DNA from: Methylomonas albis
GTDB taxonomy: Bacteria > Pseudomonadota > Gammaproteobacteria > Methylococcales > Methylomonadaceae
Assembly (NCBI RefSeq): GCF_014850955.1
Contig: NZ_JACXSS010000001.1
Coordinates: 2,418,001-2,482,000, forward strand
Length of the DNA stretch: 64,000 bases
Reading direction: 5' to 3'
In this document: piece by piece, positions 45,634 to 53,015 of the stretch
Numbering within the stretch: the first letter of the stretch is position 1
Layout: every line of letters starts with the position of its first letter
Notes under the pieces: model-generated
Told to the model about the DNA's origin: nothing
Databases searched by the model: none
The model's input: the letters and a program-made list of their open reading frames with translations, nothing else
Program-made: the position numbers and the translations under genes

Positions 45634-46197
45634 TTACGGCAAACCACGCGGGAACCCCGGCAAGGTAGTCCATAGCTGGGTCTTTTGGCTGAGATCGTCG
45701 GCATCGTCGCCGCTAGAAATTCGGTCCATCTCCGGCAATAGACGCATCGCTACTTCCAGATTGTATTTGGCATCCCAAAACTGACTATCCAGCGTCAAGG
45801 CTTCGCGATAGGCTTGCTTGGCCAGACCCAGCAACGGCATCGCTTCGTTGACATTGCCGGCTTCGGCTTTTTGCATGGCTTGGCGTAGATACAGATTGCC
45901 TAAGTTGTAACGGGTGTGCGCTTGTGCCTCAGAACCGCTTTGTTGCAATAACAAATTCAAGGTCGTCAAGGCTTCGTCGTAGCGCTGGTGCTGGCTCAGA
46001 TACACCGCCCTGGCCATGCGCACTTCCGGTGCCGACGTCGCCAATTCGTCGGCGCCGACATCCTTGCCGACCAGCAACTGAGCGATCAACCGATTTTGGC
46101 TGGACAGCCCGACCAGTTGTAGCAATTGCGTCAGCGTCAACATTAAGGCCGCCGTCAGCGTCAACCATAACAAACCATGTTTAATTTTGCGGATCAC
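45634..46197 (-). CDS. mxaK: MxaK: methanol dehydrogenase maturation protein
   Basis: 187 residues, membrane-anchored, with TPR-like helical repeats. A hydrophobic segment near the N-terminus (HGLLWLTLTAALMLTLTQLL) precedes repeats such as YDEALTTLNLLLQQ and KAEAGNVNEAMPLLGLAKQAY. The start is taken as GTG at 46197, which overlaps the mxaC stop as GTGA; earlier starts lie inside mxaC. Sequence conservation of this family is low, so the name rests largely on the order mxaA-C-K-L. Confidence 0.87.
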   Translation of the reverse strand: MIRKIKHGLLWLTLTAALMLTLTQLLQLVGLSSQNRLIAQLLVGKDVGADELATSAPEVRMARAVYLSQHQRYDEALTTLNLLLQQSGSEAQAHTRYNLGNLYLRQAMQKAEAGNVNEAMPLLGLAKQAYREALTLDSQFWDAKYNLEVAMRLLPEMDRISSGDDADDLSQKTQLWTTLPGFPRGLP

Positions 46198-47177
46198 GGC
46201 CTGGCCTCGCAGAGTTTGACGCCCAGTAGTAACAGCAGCATCGTCGCCGCCCAGGCATAGCAACGGGTGGATAAATCCTGCTTTGGAATCCGTTCGAAAT
46301 AATGCAAAGGCCTATTTTCCAGGTGATTAATGTCGTCTATGGCTTGCTGCAACGCTCCGGGGGTCTCGGCTTCGTAAGCTTGATACGGGATATGCAGGCT
46401 GCTAAAAAACAGATGCAGATAGCGTTCCGGCATGGCCTGAGCGTTGTCGTCGCGCGGGTCTTCAGGAGTTTCAAACAAGCCAGGGCTGTTGGCGGTGCGC
46501 AGGAATACCCAATACAAGCTGACTTGGCGTTGTTTGAACAGCTCGCGCAAGGCCGCTTCGCTGTCCGGCTCGATCACTGCTGCGCCGTCCGACACCAATA
46601 ACACGATGCGCGAACCGGTCACCGGCCGGCTATCGAAGAATTCCAAGGCCATACTCAAACCTTTGCTAACGTTGGTATAAGCCAAGGCCGGCAAGACCGT
46701 GGCGTCTATCGCGGCATGAATCGCAGCTTTGTTTTCGGTGAGCGGCAGCACGAACAGCGGTGAGGTACTGTAGGCGGCAATACCGATCAAATCATGTGCG
46801 CGCTGCTCGACAAACTGGTTCAACAGGCGACGGGCAGCGCTGGCTTTGGATTCTTCGCCTTGCGTTTCCGGCGCCTTGCCGGCAAAGGTATTGTCCATGC
46901 TGTTACTGCGATCCAAAAGCATGACGATATGCGCACCATGGCCGATGCGCTCCACTTGCTGCTCCTGCCAATAAGCACCTGCCAAGCCCAGACACAGTGC
47001 GCCTATCGCCAACACGCCCAACAAGCGGATCACAGCGCTGATGGCCAGCGATACAGGATCGACGGGTAATAACGCCAGCCAGGGATAAGGGTTGGCGACC
47101 GCGCCTATTCTAAGCATCGGCAACAGGCATAACAGCAAACCCAGCAAGGCCCACGGATAATCGAAGCCTAAATTCAT
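46194..47177 (-). CDS. mxaC: MxaC: von Willebrand A-domain membrane protein
   Basis: 327 residues with hydrophobic N- and C-termini and a central VWA domain. The MIDAS motif is LDRSNSMD, and IGIAAYSTSPLFVLPLTENK follows the family pattern. The ATG at 47177 overlaps the mxaA stop as ATGA, fixing the start. Together with MxaL and the DUF58 protein MxaS it forms the VWA/DUF58 group that works with the MoxR-type ATPase MxaR in methanol dehydrogenase maturation (inferred from paralogous MoxR-VWA systems). Confidence 0.9.
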   Translation of the reverse strand: MNLGFDYPWALLGLLLCLLPMLRIGAVANPYPWLALLPVDPVSLAISAVIRLLGVLAIGALCLGLAGAYWQEQQVERIGHGAHIVMLLDRSNSMDNTFAGKAPETQGEESKASAARRLLNQFVEQRAHDLIGIAAYSTSPLFVLPLTENKAAIHAAIDATVLPALAYTNVSKGLSMALEFFDSRPVTGSRIVLLVSDGAAVIEPDSEAALRELFKQRQVSLYWVFLRTANSPGLFETPEDPRDDNAQAMPERYLHLFFSSLHIPYQAYEAETPGALQQAIDDINHLENRPLHYFERIPKQDLSTRCYAWAATMLLLLLGVKLCEARP

Positions 47178-48094
47178 CGGCTGCCTCGCTCGATTTCCCG
47201 GCAGTGCAGACACAGGGCTTTGATTTTTTGCAGATCGCTTTCTTGCGGCATGGTCGAAGCGTCGTCGAAAAAGTAGCGATTGGAATAATCGAAAAACCAG
47301 GACAATTCGTCGGCGATGCTGCAGTATTCCGGATGGCTTTGATAAAACTCGGTCAATTTATGTAAAAACACCGGCTTGCCATGCAAACCATTAAAAGCAG
47401 CATGCAGTGCAGCCAGCGCCTGCGGTAATTGCGACAGGCCAAGCTTTTGCAGTTGCCGCTGCGCGCACTTAAACACCCGGCGCTGCGCTCGACCTGGCAA
47501 GTAACCGTAGAGCCAGGCCAAACGTAAAGCCACACCCAAGACCACGGCCAAGGCCATGAATAAGCGCTGGACAATGACAGCGTCGTCTAACAAGGGCGGT
47601 GCTTGGTCCGGGCGCAGGTATTCGCCGTGTTGATCCTGCCTGACCACTAACTCGCGTAAGGGTGCGGCGGTAAAGGTCCATGCCGCAACCGGTTGCTCCA
47701 GGCTTTGCCCATGTTGCTGAAAGCGCAAGTTATAGCCTGGTATGTTCAAGGCTTTGACTTCCATAGGGGCGTAAAATTGCTGATATAGCAGATCGATTTG
47801 ATAGCGCTTGCCGTCACTACCGCTTAGCTCTTGTACGTGCACCGCATTCAGTTGTAGCCAGCGATTCACCCGACCCGGCGTCGGCAGACTGCCGCGTTCC
47901 AGTGCCATACCGGCGCGGGTTTCCAGCACAATCCGCTGCGGTATGGTATCGCCGATCACATAACCGAACGGCCGCGGCGTTTGCACTTGAAAGTCGCGGA
48001 GTGCTTGATTGGAGGCGCCTGAGCACGCCGCTAACAGCAGCACGCCAAATGCCCTTACCGAACCGGAAAAAAGCCGCTTTGCCGCCACTGTCAC
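47174..48094 (-). CDS. mxaA: MxaA: methanol dehydrogenase calcium-insertion protein
   Basis: 306 residues. A lipoprotein-like signal (SVRAFGVLLLAAC) is followed by a periplasmic beta-rich domain (RVNRWLQLNAVHVQEL, RYQIDLLYQQFYAP), a membrane helix near residue 185 and a C-terminal cytoplasmic tail. In Methylobacterium, mxaA mutants make inactive, calcium-free methanol dehydrogenase. The start is GTG at 48094, overlapping the mxaS stop as GTGA; this arrangement decides it. Confidence 0.9.
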   Translation of the reverse strand: MTVAAKRLFSGSVRAFGVLLLAACSGASNQALRDFQVQTPRPFGYVIGDTIPQRIVLETRAGMALERGSLPTPGRVNRWLQLNAVHVQELSGSDGKRYQIDLLYQQFYAPMEVKALNIPGYNLRFQQHGQSLEQPVAAWTFTAAPLRELVVRQDQHGEYLRPDQAPPLLDDAVIVQRLFMALAVVLGVALRLAWLYGYLPGRAQRRVFKCAQRQLQKLGLSQLPQALAALHAAFNGLHGKPVFLHKLTEFYQSHPEYCSIADELSWFFDYSNRYFFDDASTMPQESDLQKIKALCLHCREIERGSR

Positions 48095-48945
48095 CCGGCT
48101 CTCCTTAAAAAATATTGCCCCAGCTGCTCCGCGCGGTAAGCGTTTTCGATGAATAAGGGCTCACAGCCCAAAGCGCGAAACTGCTGTTGTAATTGCGCAC
48201 GGCGCTGCGCAAATGCGTTTTCTATGTTGCGCTTCAACCCCGGACGCAGCCACAGCGTGCGCCGTCTGCCGGTTTCCAGATCCTGAACTTGAAACAGTCC
48301 CCAATCCGGCAAGCGGCTGTATTCGGCCTGATCCCACAGCACCAGCGGTACCACATCGTGACGCCGCAAGTTTTGCAAAATAGCCTGCAACTGCGGCAAG
48401 GGAAAATGAAAATCCGATGCTAAAAACACCAGGGCCCGATGATTGGGTAGATAGCGTTGCGCTTGTTGCAAACCGGCCGCACCGGGTTGCAAGTCGACTT
48501 TTTCCAGGCGCTTAGCCATCGCTTGAATCCGGCCCATGTGTTTACCGGCCGGCAAATAACAATCGGAGAGCACGCGCTGGTTACAAGCGATAAACCCGAC
48601 ATTATCGCCATACTCCAAAGCCGATGCAGCGACCGATAACAGCATATCCGCCAACGCACGGCGCTTGTCATAGCTACCGACGAACTGCATGGACGCAGAT
48701 AAATCAGCCAGCAGATACACGTCGATCGCGCTATGTTGCTGCTGCACCCGCACTTGATAATTACCAAACGGATCCAACAAGCTGGCCCTTAAATCGATGC
48801 GTCTGGGGTCCGGACGGGCGATCAAGGTGTCATGGCGCTTGAACAATTGGCCGTTACCGACCATTTGTCCGGGATGCGCGCCGGGAAACACGCCGACTAC
48901 CGGGCGCGGCAGGCGGTATTGAAAAGGCTTTATCGTGGCCGACAT
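48091..48945 (-). CDS. mxaS: MxaS: DUF58-type maturation protein
   Basis: 284 residues containing a DUF58 domain: DVYLLADLSASMQFVG (VWA-like MIDAS) and ALVFLASDFHFP. No obvious membrane anchor, so likely cytoplasmic and bound to the MxaR ATPase, as DUF58 proteins do with MoxR ATPases. It is separated from the preceding gene by about 165 bp that contain a palindromic repeat, and it overlaps mxaA downstream. Named from domain and cluster position. Confidence 0.9.
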   Translation of the reverse strand: MSATIKPFQYRLPRPVVGVFPGAHPGQMVGNGQLFKRHDTLIARPDPRRIDLRASLLDPFGNYQVRVQQQHSAIDVYLLADLSASMQFVGSYDKRRALADMLLSVAASALEYGDNVGFIACNQRVLSDCYLPAGKHMGRIQAMAKRLEKVDLQPGAAGLQQAQRYLPNHRALVFLASDFHFPLPQLQAILQNLRRHDVVPLVLWDQAEYSRLPDWGLFQVQDLETGRRRTLWLRPGLKRNIENAFAQRRAQLQQQFRALGCEPLFIENAYRAEQLGQYFLRRAG

Positions 48946-49004
48946 CGTTTTAGAAGATTTTTGACAAAGTTTGTACCCATTGGCAATGCCAAATAGGTCG
49001 TTCG

Positions 49005-49047
49005 CTGAGCGAAGCCGAAGCGAACGGTTGACTTCGACTCCGCTCAG
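49005..49047. repeat. Palindromic repeat between mxaS and the mxaP-like gene
   Basis: CTGAGCGAAGCCGAAG (49005-49020) pairs with CTTCGACTCCGCTCAG (49032-49047) with two mismatches. It is a degraded relative of the perfect palindrome at 33447-33489, and the flanks extend the symmetry (GTTGACT/AGTCAAC). It interrupts an otherwise tightly packed transcription unit. Confidence 0.7.
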
Positions 49048-49110
49048 TCAACGGCAAATTGCTTGGTTTCGGTACATTTATGGCCATAAATTGCCTTAGC
49101 GCGTGATTCG

Positions 49111-49737
49111 TTATTGGCTGACAACCAAATTGGTCAGCACCGCCGTCACAACTAGGTATCCGGGCAAAGAAAACTTCAACGGCACCCTCATCAATAAGGC
49201 CACCACACCTGAATAAGACTGCCCATTGCGGCTATGGATGGCTTCGCCGAACAGCCACAACAAGGAGTTCAACAGGCAGAGCGCCAGTATCGTGAAAAAT
49301 CCGACATCGCTGAACAAAAACGATTTATTAGCCAGCAGCGAGATGCGCTCGCTGGTATCGATAAAATTGGCGGTCAAAATCCCTATCATCAGGCCGCCCT
49401 CATCAAAGGCCACCAAAAAAAAGGTATAGGTGAACTGCCGCAAGCGCCGACTAAGCCCAGTCATGGCTGGATAATGCAGCGCCAGATATAACACCGGCAA
49501 GCTCAGACAGAACAGCAAGCTGCCGACCACCGCCAGCAAAATCCAAAATTTAAAACCCACGGCGTCGTTAAGCGCGCTGGTGTAATACGCGGCATACGGC
49601 ACATCGGCATGTTTATCCAAGCTACTGGCTATAAAGGAGCAGATAAAACCCACGCCCGACCAAGTTAGATAGGTTTCCAATAGGTGGCCGAGGCCGGCAT
49701 GCGGTAGCATGGCGTGCAGAGTCGATTTAATATTCAT
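49111..49737 (-). CDS. Mxa-cluster membrane protein (sometimes annotated MxaP)
   Basis: 208 residues with about five hydrophobic segments (for example WILLAVVGSLLFCLSLPVLYLAL, FTILALCLLNSLLWLFG). No enzymatic motif is recognised. The ATG at 49737 lies five bases beyond the mxaR stop, so it is cotranscribed with the maturation genes. Some methanotroph annotations call a membrane protein at this position MxaP; I do not know of a demonstrated function. A partner of the MxaR ATPase or of periplasmic MxaA is conceivable. Confidence 0.75.
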   Translation of the reverse strand: MNIKSTLHAMLPHAGLGHLLETYLTWSGVGFICSFIASSLDKHADVPYAAYYTSALNDAVGFKFWILLAVVGSLLFCLSLPVLYLALHYPAMTGLSRRLRQFTYTFFLVAFDEGGLMIGILTANFIDTSERISLLANKSFLFSDVGFFTILALCLLNSLLWLFGEAIHSRNGQSYSGVVALLMRVPLKFSLPGYLVVTAVLTNLVVSQ

Positions 49738-49742
49738 GGATG

Positions 49743-50762
49743 TTACGGTGCGGCGATTTGGTTGAGTATGCTGTCTATCAAGGTGGGAATAATTTCGTCT
49801 TGGCGATAGCTGTACATCGGGTTCAGAAATATCCGGTGCGACATGGTGACCGCGAAAACCGCCTGCAAATCTTCCGGCAACAGACTGTCGCGATTTTCCA
49901 GCCAAGCCCGAACTTTGGCGGCACGTATCATGTAGCTGACGCCACGCGGACTGGCGCCGGCCTGCAGCAGGTTGTCCATGTCCACATCGGCTAAAGCGAT
50001 GCCGAATGCGCCGGGATCGGCGGTGGCTTTCCATAACTCCAAGGCGTATTGGCGCAACGCGGCACTGGGCTGGATGCTGCTCTGAATCGCCGCCGCCCAG
50101 TCGTTGAGCTGGTAATAAGGCATTTGGCTGGCGGCCATTTCCCCAATCAAGGCATCGACATCGTGGTAACGCGGATTGAACAACAAATCGTCCAGCACGC
50201 TATCGTCACTGGGCGTGTTGATGTTGATTTCCATAAAAAACCGGTCGCGAGCGGCCGCCGGCAATTCAAAAGTTTCTTCTTTTTCCACCCGATTGCGATC
50301 AGCAAACACCTGAATGTGCGGCATCCGGTATTCGCGGTTGAATGCGCCGATGCTACGCTCGGCCATCACCCGCAACAGCAGCGAATGCACTTGCGGTCGC
50401 GCCCGGTTAATCTCATTGAAGAAAAACACCGACAACTGCTCGCCCTGTTTTAACAGCGGGCCGGGATCGACGCAGGGTCGGCCGTCGCTGTTTAAATAGG
50501 TGTAATAAATCAGATCGGCCGGCATCAAATCGATGGTGCCTTCGATACGTTGATAGTGGCCGCCCAGCCCTTGGGCGATGGCCCTTAACAAGGTAGTTTT
50601 ACCTACCCCGACCTGGCCTTCCAGCAACACATGGCCACGGGCGAATACTGCTATCAAAAGATTGCGCACTGCCGCCTGTTGACCAACGACGACATGGTTG
50701 ATTTGTTGTTCCAACTGCAACGCACTGGCGCGCCAGTCGCTGAGAGTTTGCTTGCTTGTCAT
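49743..50762 (-). CDS. mxaR: MxaR: MoxR-family AAA+ ATPase
   Basis: 339 residues. AAA+ ATPase with Walker A GQVGVGKTT, Walker B VFFFNEINRARPQ and late AARDRFFM, as in MoxR proteins, which act as chaperones for maturation of cofactor-bearing enzymes. The ATG at 50762 gives the standard start; a longer reading into 50993 is non-coding in character. A spacer of about 370 bp separates it from mxaI, so mxaR-(P-like)-S-A-C-K-L may have its own promoter. Confidence 0.92.
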   Translation of the reverse strand: MTSKQTLSDWRASALQLEQQINHVVVGQQAAVRNLLIAVFARGHVLLEGQVGVGKTTLLRAIAQGLGGHYQRIEGTIDLMPADLIYYTYLNSDGRPCVDPGPLLKQGEQLSVFFFNEINRARPQVHSLLLRVMAERSIGAFNREYRMPHIQVFADRNRVEKEETFELPAAARDRFFMEININTPSDDSVLDDLLFNPRYHDVDALIGEMAASQMPYYQLNDWAAAIQSSIQPSAALRQYALELWKATADPGAFGIALADVDMDNLLQAGASPRGVSYMIRAAKVRAWLENRDSLLPEDLQAVFAVTMSHRIFLNPMYSYRQDEIIPTLIDSILNQIAAP

Positions 50763-51135
50763 AGCTAATTGAGCGCGGTTTATTAAAGCCAATATCGCAA
50801 AAAAAGACTCCGAGGCAGGGTCACAATGCCGCAACGCTAAGCAACACTGAGCTCGGCGCTGGACGCCGATAGTGTAATTTGCGATTGAACATGGGAAACG
50901 CCCGGAGCATGAGGTTGGGTTCAAAAGTTGTTTAAAGGCTACTGCACTCGCGAAGTTTTTAAACAACTGATAGCTAGCATGCCAATCCGCCACACACTCC
51001 CTTGCGCTCGCTTCGGCGAAATTATTTCCGGTTCCGTCCGGCTTTAGTTGCCACCATCCCTAGTGGCGTCCTAAGGGTCCAATTTCCTAGAAAACTGCCA
51101 GGGAACCTTGCGCGCCCCCAGACCTAGCCAAATCA
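50763..51135. other. Spacer between mxaI and mxaR with an 11-bp inverted repeat
   Basis: No gene. AGTTGTTTAAA (50926-50936) pairs perfectly with TTTAAACAACT (50958-50968) around 21 bases. No standard promoter was convincing by eye. The length makes a separate promoter for mxaR and downstream genes possible; the inverted repeat could equally be an operator or an mRNA end. Confidence 0.45.
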
Positions 51136-51417
51136 CTATTGGCCTTCCACGTCGTAAACGAACTTGCCGGTTTTCGCCAGCACTTCACTACGCTTGGCGT
51201 TACGTGCTTCCATTTCCTTAATAGACTGAGCCTGTTTATTCAGTTCGTTAGGATCGTGTTTAGGGTCGTATTTACTGCCGACCACTTGTGCCGGATAGCC
51301 CGGTTTCGGCTCCCAGCAGTTACCGGCTTCTTTACATTTGGTACCGTCGTAGGCTTTCGCCGCGCCGGACAGGCCCAAAGCCAGCAGTACTGCGCCTAAC
51401 ATTATTAGTTTGTTCAT
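51136..51417 (-). CDS. mxaI: Methanol dehydrogenase small (beta) subunit
   Basis: 93-residue precursor. Signal peptide MNKLIMLGAVLLALGLSGAAKA, then mature YDGTKCKEAGNCWEPKPGYP, the characteristic lysine-rich beta subunit with two cysteines that wraps around MxaF in the alpha2beta2 periplasmic enzyme. The ATG at 51417 has AGGAG upstream. It lies downstream of mxaG, separated by about 180 bases containing a palindromic repeat. Confidence 0.97.
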   Translation of the reverse strand: MNKLIMLGAVLLALGLSGAAKAYDGTKCKEAGNCWEPKPGYPAQVVGSKYDPKHDPNELNKQAQSIKEMEARNAKRSEVLAKTGKFVYDVEGQ

Positions 51418-51475
51418 GTTGATCTCCTGATGTATCAAATTTAAATTTTCCAACTCCCCCACCCTTTGCTTCCTA

Positions 51476-51574
51476 GTTCCCACGAGCTGCGAGGGAATTC
51501 AGGGCTTGGCCGCGCTGCGGCCAAATCGCCACCGCCGCGCAGTAAATCCGCATTTCCACGCGGCGCGTGGGAAC
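51476..51574. repeat. Palindromic repeat unit between mxaG and mxaI
   Basis: GTTCCCACG (51476-51484) and CGTGGGAAC (51566-51574) bound a unit of 99 bp with inner GC-rich symmetry (TTGGCCGCGC-TGCGGCCAA). It sits in the mxaG-mxaI gap in front of the mxaI ribosome-binding site. Confidence 0.65.
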
Positions 51575-51597
51575 GAGTTGATCACGCAAACGCGGTG

Positions 51598-52074
51598 TTA
51601 TTTCAGCCAATCAGCTTTCTTCGGATCGCCTTTGTAGATGTGGCGAATAAACGCCATGATGTGCAACATGTCGTCGGTACTAAAGTTGACGTATTGCGGC
51701 CCCATCATGCCGTTGGCCCCGCCGAACAACAGCTCGAACAAGCCTTGATCGGTGGAGTTTCTGGGATACGTCCAGTAGTCGTCGGCTAAACCAGGCCCAA
51801 GCTTGCCTTCGGCTTCGTGACCGTGGCAGCCGGAACAGCCGGTCATATAAAGACTTTCGCCTTTCTTGATAGCTTCTTCGTCACTGTTGTAAGGGTTCTT
51901 ACCGGTTTGCATGAATTGTTTGAACTTGTCGGTGTTGCCGCCCTTCTTGGCAAAACTCAGGTCCAGTACTTCTCCGGTCAAGGAATGGCGCAAGGTAATA
52001 TCGGCCTGCGCCGTCGGCATACCCATCACTGTCAGAGTCAGCGCCGCGCCGCTCAAAAGTGTTTTAAATTTCAT
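51598..52074 (-). CDS. mxaG: Cytochrome c-L, electron acceptor of methanol dehydrogenase
   Basis: 158-residue periplasmic cytochrome. A signal peptide (MKFKTLLSGAALTLTVMGMPTAQA) precedes a single haem c site CSGCHG near residue 80, with GKLGPGLADDYWTYP after it, typical of cytochrome c-L. It takes electrons from the PQQ of MxaF. It follows mxaJ by about 16 bases on the same strand, in the usual mxaF-J-G-I order. Confidence 0.95.
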   Translation of the reverse strand: MKFKTLLSGAALTLTVMGMPTAQADITLRHSLTGEVLDLSFAKKGGNTDKFKQFMQTGKNPYNSDEEAIKKGESLYMTGCSGCHGHEAEGKLGPGLADDYWTYPRNSTDQGLFELLFGGANGMMGPQYVNFSTDDMLHIMAFIRHIYKGDPKKADWLK

Positions 52075-52090
52075 TATCGAATGTTTCCTG

Positions 52091-52933
52091 TTAGTTCATG
52101 GACAGAGCGGTATCGGGTTCATCCAAGAGCGGAATGCCATCCGCTTCCAGGAGTTCTGCGATCTCGTCCTGCTGGTCTTTAATGATTTTGTTCAATTGCG
52201 CCAGCAAAGCCGTATCGCCCTTACGCACCCCGATAGATGTGCTGTAATGGAACCCGACTTTCTCGCCGTCAGCCCGCTTGTTGTTGTCGGGTATCACCGT
52301 CATGGTCAGCGGCTTATTGGACGCCTTGACATAACGCGCCGCCGCCGGCCCCCACAACACCGCCAAATCGGCCCGACCGGTCGCCACTTCGTTAACCAGC
52401 TTGTCGTTTTCGTATTTGATATATTGATTACGCCTGGATTTGAAATCGACCAATTCCTGCTGGTAATTGAACATATCGTTGTAACGGCCAATGGCACGCA
52501 ACATGGTTTCTGCAGGTGTGCCAGGCACGAAAGCAATCCTTTGTGCTTTGCTCAGCACTTCGCTATCCCAGTTTTGTAAATCCAGCTTGTCGTCACTGCG
52601 GCTGATAAATACATAGGCGGAGCGATAGTAAGGCGCCGAGGTGGACAGCCGCGGATCGCCCTGATCGACACCCATCACCACGTCACACAAACCTTTATCT
52701 ACGTAGTCGCGGACGAAGTAACGCGGATCGGTCCAAGTCACAGTTTCCAGTTTTCGGCCCAGTTGTTCGGCCACATACTGCGCCAGCTTGTTCTCGAAAC
52801 CTTCGCCATTTTTATTGGAATAAGGCATTTCGTTTTCGGCTGTGCAGACTTTCAAAGTCGGCTGTTCGGCCTGGGCGCTGGCAAAGCCAAGACACAGCGC
52901 CGTAGCGGTAAAAATACGGATGGTTGTTTTCAT
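52091..52933 (-). CDS. mxaJ: MxaJ: periplasmic solute-binding-like protein of methanol oxidation
   Basis: 280 residues. Signal peptide MKTTIRIFTATALCLGFASAQA, then a family 3 solute-binding-protein fold (TLKVCTAENEMPYSNKNGEG, GLCDVVMGVDQGDPR). MxaJ is required for methanol dehydrogenase activity but is not part of the purified enzyme; an assembly role is generally assumed. The ATG at 52933 begins the signal peptide; the longer frame upstream runs through hairpin sequence. It lies 82 bases after mxaF. Confidence 0.94.
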   Translation of the reverse strand: MKTTIRIFTATALCLGFASAQAEQPTLKVCTAENEMPYSNKNGEGFENKLAQYVAEQLGRKLETVTWTDPRYFVRDYVDKGLCDVVMGVDQGDPRLSTSAPYYRSAYVFISRSDDKLDLQNWDSEVLSKAQRIAFVPGTPAETMLRAIGRYNDMFNYQQELVDFKSRRNQYIKYENDKLVNEVATGRADLAVLWGPAAARYVKASNKPLTMTVIPDNNKRADGEKVGFHYSTSIGVRKGDTALLAQLNKIIKDQQDEIAELLEADGIPLLDEPDTALSMN

Positions 52934-52952
52934 GGATTTAGATTCAACGTAG

Positions 52953-53008
52953 GGTGGGCACGTGGTGCCCACCAATTCGGCCAACCAGGTGGGCACGCGG
53001 TGCCCACC
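52953..53008 (-). promoter_or_regulatory. Two tandem hairpins between mxaF and mxaJ
   Basis: GGTGGGCAC-GTG-GTGCCCACC (52953-52973) and GGTGGGCAC-GCG-GTGCCCACC (52988-53008): two near-identical 9-bp stems with 3-base loops, in the gap after the mxaF stop. They could stabilise the upstream mRNA or lower readthrough, so that MxaF is made in excess over MxaJ. They may also be members of a dispersed repeat. Confidence 0.6.
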
Positions 53009-53015
53009 CGACGAT

